Source: JBBQER01 sp052148155
GTDB taxonomy: Bacteria; Actinomycetota; Acidimicrobiia; IMCC26256; PALSA-610
Direction: 5' to 3'
DNA length: 61,494 nucleotides
Assembly (NCBI GenBank): GCA_052148155.1
Contig: JBKQIY010000050.1
Coordinates: 1 to 61,494, forward strand
Shown here: positions 43,947-51,041 of the stretch, piece by piece
How the letters are laid out: the number at the start of each line of letters is the position of its first letter
Position numbering within the stretch: position 1 is the stretch's first letter
Translations under genes and position numbers: made by a program
The notes under the pieces: model-generated
Told to the model about the DNA's origin: nothing
The model's input: the letters and a program-made list of their open reading frames with translations, nothing else
Databases searched by the model: none

Positions 43947-44019
43947 GCCGGAGTAGCTCAGACGGTAGAGCAGCTCACTCGTAATGAGCAGGCCAGGAGT
44001 TCGAGTCTCCTCTCCGGCT
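43947..44019 (+). tRNA. tRNA-Thr (anticodon CGT)
   Basis: A 73-base cloverleaf. The acceptor stem GCCGGAG pairs with CTCCGGC; the D arm is GCTC/GAGC; the anticodon stem GCTCA/TGAGC encloses the loop CTCGTAA; the T arm is AGGAG-TTCGAGT-CTCCT. The anticodon CGT reads ACG (Thr). CCA is not encoded. Its 3' half is duplicated at 48077, which marks it as the attachment site of an integrative element. Confidence 0.95.
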
Positions 44020-44048
44020 CTCGTGTACGTGCAGGTCAACCGCATCGC
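43978..44048. repeat. Left attachment repeat (3' half of tRNA-Thr plus flank)
   Basis: 71 bases identical to 48077-48147, starting at CTCGTAATGAGC within the anticodon loop and running 29 bases past the tRNA end. This is the left att core of the element. Confidence 0.85.
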
Positions 44049-44470
44049 ACGACGTGATGCGGGCTTCCGCCGGGAGATTCCATGGCGCGTCTATGGCGCG
44101 CGACGCGCGTCGAGCACGTCGCGACTGCCGAACAAACGGGCGCCCATGAGGTCGGCGGCGGCACACGATCGGCTTCGCTCGTGGCGTGCGCGTACAGCTC
44201 CAGGATGAGCCGGGGCGTCGCATGGCCGAGGCGGTGCTGTGCCGTGCGCAGATCGATCCCGGCGGCAACCCACGCCGTAGCGGCGGCATGGCGCAGACTG
44301 TGGAAGGTGAGCTCCTCGAGCTCGGCCGAGCGGACCGCGGGCAGCCAGACGGGCCGACGGAAGTGCGAGTAGAGCAACGGACCGCCCGCGGGTGCGGCGA
44401 AGACCCACGAGTCGGCATTTCGAGCGGTCAGACCGCGCCGGCGCAGGCGTTCGTTTGGGCAACGTTGTGG
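44036..44470 (-). pseudogene. Tyrosine integrase, C-terminal fragment
   Basis: The frame read leftward to the stop at 44036 gives the second half of a tyrosine recombinase catalytic domain: FAAPAGGPLLYSHFRRPVWL, FHSLRHAAATAWVAAGIDLR (the HxLRH box), HRLGHATPRLILELYAH (the LGH and the region of the catalytic Tyr). The arm-binding domain and the first catalytic Arg are missing. Upstream of about 44470 the frame loses family character. The tip overlaps the attachment repeat, as is usual for integrases next to their own att site. It cannot encode a full enzyme. Confidence 0.8.
44082..44100. repeat. Candidate integrase arm-type sites, left end
   Basis: Two ATGGCGCG copies whose starts are 11 bp apart (ATGGCGCGTCTATGGCGCG). 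The same 19 bases, plus the next C, occur in the same orientation near the right end at 47953. They lie 34 bp inside the left core repeat, where P'-arm sites of lambda-type integrases are found. Confidence 0.55.
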
Positions 44471-44811
44471 AATCGGCCGCGCCGCGTCCTGGCCAGGCGG
44501 ACTGGACGAGCCGTGAGCGCCCACACTCCTGGCTGGCCGTGACGCTGCGACGCACCCGACGCGCTCGAGGCGCTCGAGGCGCCACCCGATACGCCCTGTT
44601 CCCGCAACGAGTCGGCGCCTCGTCCTCGACCGTCACGCGGTTCGCTGAGCTCGACCGAAGGTCTCTTCCGAACCTCTGTACCGGGTCGCAACGGCCCCAT
44701 GGGTGGTCTCGGGAGAGAGCGCACACGGGTGTGTGGCGAGAGCGCTCCAGAGCGATGGGCGGTTCGTGGGTCCGGTCACATTTCGCGAGCGGCGTGCGTC
44801 AAGATGCTGTG
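44471..44811. other. Decayed sequence between integrase fragment and sigma gene
   Basis: This is where the integrase N-terminal part would lie, but no frame shows integrase motifs. It includes a GCGCTCGAG-type short repeat near 44560 and is otherwise featureless. Confidence 0.4.
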
Positions 44812-45678
44812 ATGGTGATAAACGCGCCGGATTTCGAGGCTGAGCGCCCCCGGCTGGTTGCTCTCGCGACTCGAATCCTGAGCTCGGCTGCTGATGCGGA
44901 CGACGTGGTTCAGGAAGCCTGGCTTCGTTTCGTTCGTGCCGACGAGCCGGACGATCTGGCGGCGTGGTTGACGACGGTCGTCACTCGGTTGTGTCTCGAC
45001 CACCTGCGGCGTGGGCGGACCAGATCAGCAGCCGAGACCGTCGTACCCGATGCCCCGGTTCCGGTTGATCCCGAGGCCGATGTCTTGCTCGCCGAGAAGG
45101 CAAGTGCCGCCATGGAGATCGTGGTCGACGCTCTCGCGCCTGCTGAGAGGGCGGCGTTCGTGTTGCATGACGTCTTCGGATATCGCTTCGACGAGATCAG
45201 CGTCATCATGGGTCGTTCCGACACTGCGGTCCGCAAGCTCGCGAGTCGAGCACGGGCAAAAGTGCAGGTAGCGCCGGCGCCGTTCCTCCCGCGAACCGAC
45301 CGCAATGAAAGTGAACGCGTCGTCACCGCCTTCCTTCGCGCTGCTCGGGGCGGAGACCTGGGCGGGCTGCTCTCGGTGCTGGCTCCTGATGCGATTATGC
45401 GGGCCGATCTCGTCGGTCAGCAAATGGGAACGAACGCCGTCTACGACGGCGCGCCTGCCATCGCGGCACGGTTCGAAGGCACGCGCGGCGCCGTTGCGGC
45501 CACGATCGACGGTGATCTCGGTGCCGCGTGGATACATGCCGGCGTCGTGAAGGTCGCCTTCGTGTTTCACGTCGAGTCGAATCTTGTGCGCGAAGTGGAG
45601 TTGATCGCCGACCCTGACGTACTCGCAACGATGGAAATCGTGCGCACTCGGGCCGATCCTGACCAAGACGAGTCATAG
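44812..45678 (+). CDS. ECF41-like sigma factor with SnoaL-type C-terminal domain (SigJ-like)
   Basis: Protein of 288 residues. Sigma region 2 (ALATRILSSAADADDVVQEA, then WLRF) and region 4 (APAERAAFVLHDVFGYRFDE, then IMGRSDTAVRKLASRARAKV) span the first 160 residues. A SnoaL/NTF2-like domain follows (about 170-280). In ECF41 factors this tail replaces a separate anti-sigma. Here the usual DGGG loop reads DGAP and NPDKL reads ADPDVL. The start is ATG 44812; the frame runs on upstream through decayed sequence. It is element cargo and probably controls the two small genes that follow. Group 41 partners are often carboxymuconolactone decarboxylase or oxidoreductase genes, which are absent here. 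Confidence 0.88.
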   Translation: MVINAPDFEAERPRLVALATRILSSAADADDVVQEAWLRFVRADEPDDLAAWLTTVVTRLCLDHLRRGRTRSAAETVVPDAPVPVDPEADVLLAEKASAAMEIVVDALAPAERAAFVLHDVFGYRFDEISVIMGRSDTAVRKLASRARAKVQVAPAPFLPRTDRNESERVVTAFLRAARGGDLGGLLSVLAPDAIMRADLVGQQMGTNAVYDGAPAIAARFEGTRGAVAATIDGDLGAAWIHAGVVKVAFVFHVESNLVREVELIADPDVLATMEIVRTRADPDQDES

Positions 45679-45718
45679 AACATCAATGATCAAATCGAGC
45701 TGAAAGGAAGTGCGACCC

Positions 45719-45967
45719 ATGAAGAAAATGACATGCCGACAGTTGGGAGGTCCGTGCGATCTCGCCCATCACGGCGAGTCTCCTAACGACGTGATCAAAG
45801 CGCAAGACCAACACCTGAAGGAAGTCGTCGCGGCGGGCGACACCATTCACGCGCCGGCCTTGAAGGACATGAAGGGCCGTTGGAAGCACCCGGTCAAGGG
45901 CATGGGCTGGTACAAGCAGGCGAAGAACGACTTCGCAAACCTCCCTGAGCACGTCGAGGCGTCATGA
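45719..45967 (+). CDS. Small DUF1059-like protein
   Basis: Protein of 82 residues with an AAGGAAG ribosome site. The start MKKMTCRQLGGPCDLAHHGE resembles DUF1059 small proteins with two conserved cysteines (about 6 and 13). The second half (DMKGRWKHPVKGMGWYKQAK) is Trp/Lys-rich and not part of that family. Its stop overlaps the next gene (ATGA). It lies 40 bp after the sigma gene, so it is likely in its operon. Function unknown. Confidence 0.65.
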   Translation: MKKMTCRQLGGPCDLAHHGESPNDVIKAQDQHLKEVVAAGDTIHAPALKDMKGRWKHPVKGMGWYKQAKNDFANLPEHVEAS

Positions 45968-46419
45968 GCTCCGCCGTGGACTTCGGCGACGTCTCGACCA
46001 CAGGTCTGGAGTCGTCGCCCGTAGCGGACGCTCTCGCCGGCCTTCGGGCGAACGAGGCCCGCTACTTCAAGAACAAGTACGACCACGTCTTCACCGTCGA
46101 ACCGGCCGCCAAGGCCAAGACGACCATCAACTGGGTGCACCGTATCCTCAAGGAACGCGACATCAGCATCGAGTCGCCGCCGCTCGAAGCCACTTCGTTC
46201 GAGGTCGAAGGTATCCGCATGGCGTACGTGTTCTACAAGAGTGGTCTGTCGATCAATGTGATGTACGGCATCGACGGCGGCAAGCGAGCGGTCGGGTTCA
46301 AGCTCTCCGACGGCATGGACGTCCCCGTCGAGCTTGGCTCGTTCAAGTTCGCGAGACAGAAGTCAAAACTGGCGGGAACGATCCGCGGGTCGTTCTTCGT
46401 GATCAAGGGCGAGTACTGA
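45964..46419 (+). CDS. Conserved hypothetical protein, element cargo
   Basis: Protein of 151 residues that I do not recognise. It appears alpha/beta, with ADALAGLRANEARYFKNKYD (about 21-40) and then strands FEVEGIRMAYVFYKSGLSIN and VMYGIDGGKRAVGFKLSDGM. The C-terminus FARQKSKLAGTIRGSFFVIK is basic. There are no membrane segments. It is translationally coupled to the small DUF1059-like gene and so belongs to the ECF sigma operon. A hairpin lies 87 bp after its stop. Confidence 0.6.
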   Translation: MSSAVDFGDVSTTGLESSPVADALAGLRANEARYFKNKYDHVFTVEPAAKAKTTINWVHRILKERDISIESPPLEATSFEVEGIRMAYVFYKSGLSINVMYGIDGGKRAVGFKLSDGMDVPVELGSFKFARQKSKLAGTIRGSFFVIKGEY

Positions 46420-46505
46420 ACCGATCGGCGACAGCCGCGACATCGGCCTCGACGGCCGCACTCCGAACTGCCGTTCTGGGCTCGCCCGGCAACTCGCATC
46501 CTCAA

Positions 46506-46526
46506 ACGCCAGTAACGGACTGGCGT
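46506..46526 (+). terminator. Hairpin after the sigma operon
   Basis: Perfect 8-bp stem ACGCCAGT/ACTGGCGT with loop AACGG. It is followed by a weakly T-rich stretch (GTTGTTAT). It lies 87 bp past the last gene and may be an intrinsic terminator, though the T-run is poor. Confidence 0.4.
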
Positions 46527-46762
46527 GCGTGAAGTTGTTATAGCCCGAGTGCGATTATCGTCTCGTGGACAGGGTGTCAGGAGCGTTCGGGGCGATCGAT
46601 GGGTGACCAGGAACGTGTGCAGTCTCGGATCTTGAGAACCGCGTTCCGTCATCGCGGGTTGGCATTGAGAAGAACCGCCGCGGATGCTTACCGCTGTTAG
46701 GAGCCCATAGCGGACCGTCGGGTGTCACTGAGCCGCTTTCCCCGAGCGGGCAAGCTGTGACG

Positions 46763-47275
46763 ATGTCTGAGGCTGTTCTGGTCGTTCCAAACGCCGCGAT
46801 CGCGTACCGACGAACGCCGGAAGAGCGCGCAGACGCCACGCTGTCATGGCAACGCCCTGATCGTGCGTTCTTCGCCGCAGGTGCGTGCCACATCCTCGCG
46901 TTCCGCATGCGTGAACGGTGGGCGGACGCGGACTTGGAGGTCGTTTACATCCGACCGGTCGGCGGTCGGCCTGGGCATCATGTGTACGTCTCCGATGGCT
47001 GGAGGGCTTTCGACTTCAACGGTTGGAGCACAGAGGTTGATCTGCTTGATAAGAACACCGCGTGGTGTCGTCTTGAAGACCCAACCTGGACGTGTGAGCG
47101 CCTGATCATCACGGATGACCTGTTGAGATTCTGTGCGCAGTATCGGCATCGTCCGCCAGGGGCGTTTCCGGAGGATGTGGTTGCTCGGGCCGATCGTTTC
47201 CTCGACAGGGTCGTCGGTTCGGTCGCGTCTAGCAATGCCGAGCCGGTACCGATCGAGGGGCCCGAGCATTACTGA
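46763..47275 (+). CDS. Hypothetical protein with possible Cys-His-Asp hydrolase arrangement
   Basis: Protein of 170 residues. FFAAGACHILAF (Cys42) heads a helix, GHHVYVSDG (His73) is a strand, and AFDFNGW (Asp84) follows on the next strand. That order and spacing match papain/transglutaminase-like folds, with a Cys at a helix start and His and Asp on adjacent strands. The remainder includes WTCERLIITDDLLRFCAQYR. GTG 46757 would add two residues. It lies alone within the element between the sigma operon and the toxin-antitoxin pair. I do not know the family; an enzymatic or toxin role is inference. Confidence 0.55.
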   Translation: MSEAVLVVPNAAIAYRRTPEERADATLSWQRPDRAFFAAGACHILAFRMRERWADADLEVVYIRPVGGRPGHHVYVSDGWRAFDFNGWSTEVDLLDKNTAWCRLEDPTWTCERLIITDDLLRFCAQYRHRPPGAFPEDVVARADRFLDRVVGSVASSNAEPVPIEGPEHY

Positions 47276-47337
47276 ATCTCGAGCTGCTCGGGAGACTGTG
47301 AGGCGCCGAGCGAAGGCGTTGGACATATTCTGGAGTC

Positions 47338-47568
47338 GTGGCGTTCGAGCGAATCACGGTTGATCCGAACAAGATGGGGGGGCTTCCGTGCATTCGTGAT
47401 CTGCGCGTGACAGCGAGTGCCGTACTCGGCCAGCTCGCCGCCGGACGGACGGTCGACCAGGTGCTCGAGGATTACCCGTATCTCGAACGTGACGACATCT
47501 TCGCCGCGCTGGAGTACGGCGCGGCGGCGGTGCGTGAGCGGGAGCTTCCGCTGACGAAGCCCGCGTGA
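47338..47568 (+). CDS. DUF433 antitoxin-like protein
   Basis: Protein of 76 residues from GTG. ITVDPNKMGGLPCIRDLRVT (about 6-25), then VDQVLEDYPYLERDDIFAAL, is the complete DUF433 fold, an HTH-type antitoxin partner. Its end overlaps the following DUF5615 toxin by four bases (GTGA), the standard order of this type II module. All recognisable features are intact, in contrast to the toxin. Confidence 0.88.
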   Translation: MAFERITVDPNKMGGLPCIRDLRVTASAVLGQLAAGRTVDQVLEDYPYLERDDIFAALEYGAAAVRERELPLTKPA

Positions 47569-47940
47569 GGCTGCTGGTCGACGCCAACCTCTCGCCGGTG
47601 GTCTCGGAGCGATTGCGAGACGCCGGGCATGAGGCGTTGCACGTATTCGACGTCGGTATGGCACGAGCGAGCGACGAGAGCATCGTCGAGTACGCGCTCG
47701 AGCGCGACTACGTGATCATCTCAGCCGACTCTGACTTTGCGGCGATCCTCGCCCGGCTCGACTGCGCGAAGCCGTCGTTCGTGCTCCTTTCGGCACGTCA
47801 ACGAGATGACCCCCGAGCAACACGCGGCGTTGCTTCGCGCGAATCTCGACGCGCTCGCCGAAGATCTCGAAGCCGGCGCCGTCGTGTCGTTCGCGCGCGG
47901 CACGATTCGAGTAAGGCGACTTCCGTTCGCAAGCGCGTGA
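47565..47940 (+). pseudogene. DUF5615 PIN-like toxin, frameshifted
   Basis: The gene begins normally (MRLLVDANLSPVVSERLRDA, with Asp6, and YVIISADSDFAAIL with the acidic pair near 50) up to KPSFVLL at about 47790. From there the reading frame changes. The expected ending (RHVNEMTPEQHAALLRANLD, then the final TIRVRRLPFA) continues one base further on and stops at 47940. One extra base in the CCTTTCGG stretch (about 47788-47794) accounts for this. The unshifted frame runs into Arg-rich nonsense. The toxin is probably inactive unless the base is a sequencing error. Confidence 0.8.
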
Positions 47941-47952
47941 CGATCGCGTTCT

Positions 47953-47971
47953 ATGGCGCGTCTATGGCGCG
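47953..47971. repeat. Candidate integrase arm-type sites, right end
   Basis: Same 19 bases and orientation as 44082-44100: two ATGGCGCG copies one helical turn apart, here 105 bp before the right core repeat. In the excised circle these two sites would flank the joined core as a long P arm and a short P' arm. Confidence 0.55.
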
Positions 47972-48076
47972 CCCGTATAAAAACGCCGTCATTCGCAGTT
48001 GTTCGCGCCGCACACGCGCCATCGTTGACGTGCGTTTTCGCGTTCGCGCGCGTTCGCTCATGTGCGCAGGGTGGCG

Positions 48077-48147
48077 CTCGTAATGAGCAGGCCAGGAGTT
48101 CGAGTCTCCTCTCCGGCTCTCGTGTACGTGCAGGTCAACCGCATCGC
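48077..48147. repeat. Right attachment repeat
   Basis: 71 bases identical to 43978-44048, containing the tRNA-Thr 3' half but no 5' half, so it is not a tRNA gene. Confidence 0.85.
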
Positions 48148-48255
48148 GAGACGTGATGCGGACGACACACGGGAGTTGTTCAAGGCGCGTCGACGGACCG
48201 CGACGCGTGTCGAGCGCGTCGCGCTTGGCGAACGAAGGGGGCCTCCGAGGTCGGC
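48148..48255 (-). pseudogene. Second integrase C-terminal tail remnant
   Basis: Downstream of the right repeat the sequence stays collinear, with one-base indels, with 44049-44156 at roughly 70 percent identity. Read leftward it gives SATRSTRVAVRRRALNN against VATCSTRVARHRRAMES in the first integrase fragment. It also contains a mutated form of the arm-site repeat. It marks a second, older element of the same type inserted in tandem. Confidence 0.55.
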
Positions 48256-48282
48256 CGGCAGCGAGTGGTGGTTAGGAGGGCG

Positions 48283-48864
48283 GTGAGCGAGAACAGAGAT
48301 CGTGCAGTGCTCGCGCTGGTCTCGCCGAGAGCGTGGGAGTCGTGGCTGACGAAGCATCACGCGACCTCGAGTGGAGTGTGGCTCAAGATCGTCAAGAAGA
48401 ACTCGAAGATGAAAGGCCCTTCGTACGAGGAGGCGCTCGATGCGGCCCTTTGCTTCGGCTGGATCGACGGCCAAAAGGGCTCCCTCGACGGCGACTACTG
48501 GCTGCAACGCTTCACGCCTCGCAAACCGAGGAGCAAGTGGTCGAGAATCAATGTGGAAAAGGCGGTCAGGCTCACCAAGCAGGGGAGGATGAAGAGCGCC
48601 GGCCTGACCCAGATCAAGATGGCGAAGGCCGACGGCCGATGGGACGCCGCCTACGAACCGCAAGGCGCCGCGTCCGTTCCTGATGACCTGCGGCGAGCAC
48701 TCGACAAGAACCGCAAGGCTCGAGCGTTCTTCGAATCGCTCGACGGCCGCAATCGGTATGCGATCCTCTATCGCATTCAAGATGCGAAGAAGCCCGAGAC
48801 GCGAGCGCGACGCATCGAGACGTACGTCGCGATGTTGAGCGAAGGAAGGAAGATTCACGAGTGA
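48283..48864 (+). CDS. YdeI/OmpD-associated family protein
   Basis: Protein of 193 residues. SPRAWESWLTKHHATSSGVW (about 13-32), YEEALDAALCFGWIDGQKGS (about 48-67), YWLQRFTPRKPRSKWSRIN and the later FFESLDGRNRYAILYRIQDA are the standard YdeI blocks. Members are linked to bacteriocin protection or stress, but their biochemistry is not established. TTAGGAGGGC just before GTG 48283 fixes the start. It lies directly beyond the integrative element remnants. Confidence 0.88.
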   Translation: MSENRDRAVLALVSPRAWESWLTKHHATSSGVWLKIVKKNSKMKGPSYEEALDAALCFGWIDGQKGSLDGDYWLQRFTPRKPRSKWSRINVEKAVRLTKQGRMKSAGLTQIKMAKADGRWDAAYEPQGAASVPDDLRRALDKNRKARAFFESLDGRNRYAILYRIQDAKKPETRARRIETYVAMLSEGRKIHE

Positions 48865-49019
48865 CCGCGTGGTGACCGCCTGGCCTAGTGCCGACGCCAG
48901 GCAACGTTGCGATGTCCCCGACCGAATCCACTTCGGCGACGATCATTGAATGGCTCTGCCCCACCTCTGGTTGGATGGCGAGGATCTCGAAAGCGATCGA
49001 CGGTGATGCAGGAGCGGTC

Positions 49020-49577
49020 ATGGCGAAGCTGATCTACGCATCGAACATGTCCCTCGACGGCTGGACCGAGGACGAACGCGGGGCCTTCGATTGGGCTCCG
49101 CCGGACGACGACGTTTTCGCGTTCATCACCAAGCTCATGCGGTCCGCAGGTACGTACCTCTACGGGCGACGCATGTACGAGACGCTGGCCGTGTGGGAGA
49201 CCGACTCCACCCTGGCCACGCGGTCGGACCTCACTGCCAACTACGCCAGCGCATGGCAGGCGGCCGACAAGGTCGTCTACTCCTCGACCCTGACCGCGCC
49301 GCCCACCGCGAACACTCGGCTCGAACGCCACTTCGACCCCAGCGCGGTACACAAGCTGAGAGCTGCGGCCGCGAAGGATCTGTTGGTCGGTGGCCCAAAC
49401 CTCGCAGCACAGGCTCTCGTCGCCGGGTTGGTCGACGAGCTGGCCCTATTCGTCTGGCCAGTCGTCCTCGGTGGGCGCAACCCCGCACTGCCGACCGACA
49501 CGCGCGCCGATCTAGAGCTCATAGACGAGCACCGATTCAACAGCGGAGTCGTTTACCTCCGCTACCGCGTTCAGTAG
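49020..49577 (+). CDS. Dihydrofolate-reductase-fold (RibD C-terminal) protein
   Basis: Protein of 185 residues of the RibD_C superfamily and a paralogue of the protein at 28274. AKLIYASNMSLDGWTEDERG (about 2-21), GTYLYGRRMYETLAVWE (about 43-59), KDLLVGGPNLAAQALVAGLV and LFVWPVVLGGRNPAL are the diagnostic segments. CAGGAGCGGTC precedes ATG 49020. The substrate is unknown; NADPH binding is expected from the GGP loop. Confidence 0.9.
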   Translation: MAKLIYASNMSLDGWTEDERGAFDWAPPDDDVFAFITKLMRSAGTYLYGRRMYETLAVWETDSTLATRSDLTANYASAWQAADKVVYSSTLTAPPTANTRLERHFDPSAVHKLRAAAAKDLLVGGPNLAAQALVAGLVDELALFVWPVVLGGRNPALPTDTRADLELIDEHRFNSGVVYLRYRVQ

Positions 49578-49742
49578 CGACGCGAAAGGATCGCGCCACG
49601 CGCACTGCCCGTATAACGCCGCGTCCGAGACACCCGTTGCGAACGACGAAAACGTTGATGGGAGCGGCACTAGGGCCGTCGAGAACCTCGCCGCCTCGAT
49701 GATGAGTCGCTGGTCGGGAGCGTCGATCGTCGGCCGGTCAGA

Positions 49743-50507
49743 TCACGGTACCGATGCGTATTGCGTATCGCACAGTCGGGTCTGACCTGCGGGTACCTGC
49801 CCGGCGGCGATCCCTTCGAGCGCGGCGAACGGACCGCAGGGATTCGGGACGACCCACACATGCAGCATCGGTGTGTCGCCGGCCTTGGTTGTCCCCGGCG
49901 GACATGTGCCGTTGACCGTAGTGAGTGATGACAGGACCCGCTGTTGTGGATTGTCGGTCAGGCACAGATCACGGTGGACGTGCCATTGCGTGAGCGGACC
50001 GCCGACATCGGGCACGTCGGCGAACGTGCTGCCGAACGGCAGCATGTACATCGCGGCGACCGCACGCTGCGCGCCGTTGCGGTACTCGTAGACGACCGAC
50101 TCGGGTCGCAACGGGTCGAGAATGTGACCGTCGTTCACATACGACCAATTCACATAGTGCTCGTCGCCGCTTTCGCCGTCACCGATCGAACGGTACCCGG
50201 CGGCATACGCCTCGGCCGGGGTCCCGAAACGGCGGAGGTCGACGATGGTTTCCGCGACGAGTTTCTCCGCCCGTACCTGTTCGGCGGGAGTCAGCCCCGG
50301 CGTTCCGCCGAGGTCGATGCCGTCGATGCCTTTGCCCGAAGTAGCGGGCTTGGGATCCGCGACCGTGGTTGTGGTCACGGTCGGCGCTCCGGCCGCTTCC
50401 AGATGACCGGCTGCCGACGGTCCGGCGGCGTTCGAAGCTCCGCACGCCGCCAGTGCGACCGATCCCGCCAGGACACAGACGACGAGGCGTATTCGATCGA
50501 GCTGCAT
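49743..50507 (-). CDS. Putative lipoprotein of unknown function
   Basis: Protein of 254 residues. A signal peptide with lipobox LAAC (Cys about 22) is followed by a Thr-rich linker and a conserved domain: LTPAEQVRAEKLVAETIVDL (about 72-91), SGDEHYVNWSYVNDGHILDP (about 113-132), VVYEYRNGAQRAVAAMYMLP and WHVHRDLCLTD (about 175-185). The clustered His, Glu and Asp residues could bind a metal. The ATG lies just after a typical leader gap. It is convergent with the reductase-fold gene and upstream of a copper-handling operon on the other strand. Function unknown. Confidence 0.75.
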   Translation of the reverse strand: MQLDRIRLVVCVLAGSVALAACGASNAAGPSAAGHLEAAGAPTVTTTTVADPKPATSGKGIDGIDLGGTPGLTPAEQVRAEKLVAETIVDLRRFGTPAEAYAAGYRSIGDGESGDEHYVNWSYVNDGHILDPLRPESVVYEYRNGAQRAVAAMYMLPFGSTFADVPDVGGPLTQWHVHRDLCLTDNPQQRVLSSLTTVNGTCPPGTTKAGDTPMLHVWVVPNPCGPFAALEGIAAGQVPAGQTRLCDTQYASVP

Positions 50508-51041
50508 AAATCCAGGCTACGCCCGTCGCGAGCGCGGAGTTTCCGACACGTCGTCTGACACGACGAGGTCCCGTCAGCTGCGATACGGCGACGAACGCCC
50601 GGAATCGCGCCGTGGGGCTCTCGACCCGGGGCCTTCGCCGAACCGCGCGCCGCCGCCTGGGGAGGCGATCGTGGTTGCAAAACGAAGAAGAGGGGTCTTC
50701 ACCCGAGATCTCTCGAGGTGCCAGCCGCTGGTCTGTTCTCGTCCCGCGCTGCTCGTCGAAGACGGGTGCGAGCGGACACCAGCAACGCCTGATTGTCGTC
50801 GCTGTGGGTTATCTGCGCAGATCTGTTGTGCATCACGAGCAACCGCCAACCACGCACGCGGCGACGATCACGACAGTGTCACCACCGAGCCGTGCGACCG
50901 GGGCCGGACGAACGCCGACATGCGGTGTTCCGGGTCCGACACCCGGTTGGCGCGAGCCTTCACGAGTCGTCTGGGCGTAGGGGGGCGGGCGGTGACGGCC
51001 GAAGAGCACACATACCCGATCACGTCGTAGCCTCTAGCCGC
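50508..51041. other. Intergenic stretch without recognisable gene
   Basis: About 530 bp with no protein-like frame; a frame continuous with the CopCD gene is open here but has no family character. TAGCCT at 51028 is a possible -10 for the copper operon. Confidence 0.4.

Larger units (their letters stand above)
43978..48147. mobile_element. Integrative element remnant in tRNA-Thr
   Basis: About 4.1 kb bounded by 71-bp identical direct repeats that begin in the tRNA anticodon loop. The interior holds a truncated tyrosine integrase at the left end pointing toward the tRNA, an ECF41-like sigma factor, three small unknown genes and a DUF433/DUF5615 pair. Paired ATGGCGCG repeats lie inside both ends. 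It has no replication or transfer genes and a broken integrase, so it is probably immobile now or dependent on another integrase. Confidence 0.75.

Noticed and set aside
48077..48120. Second tRNA-Thr gene
   Set aside because: Only the 3' half is present; there is no acceptor 5' strand or D arm.
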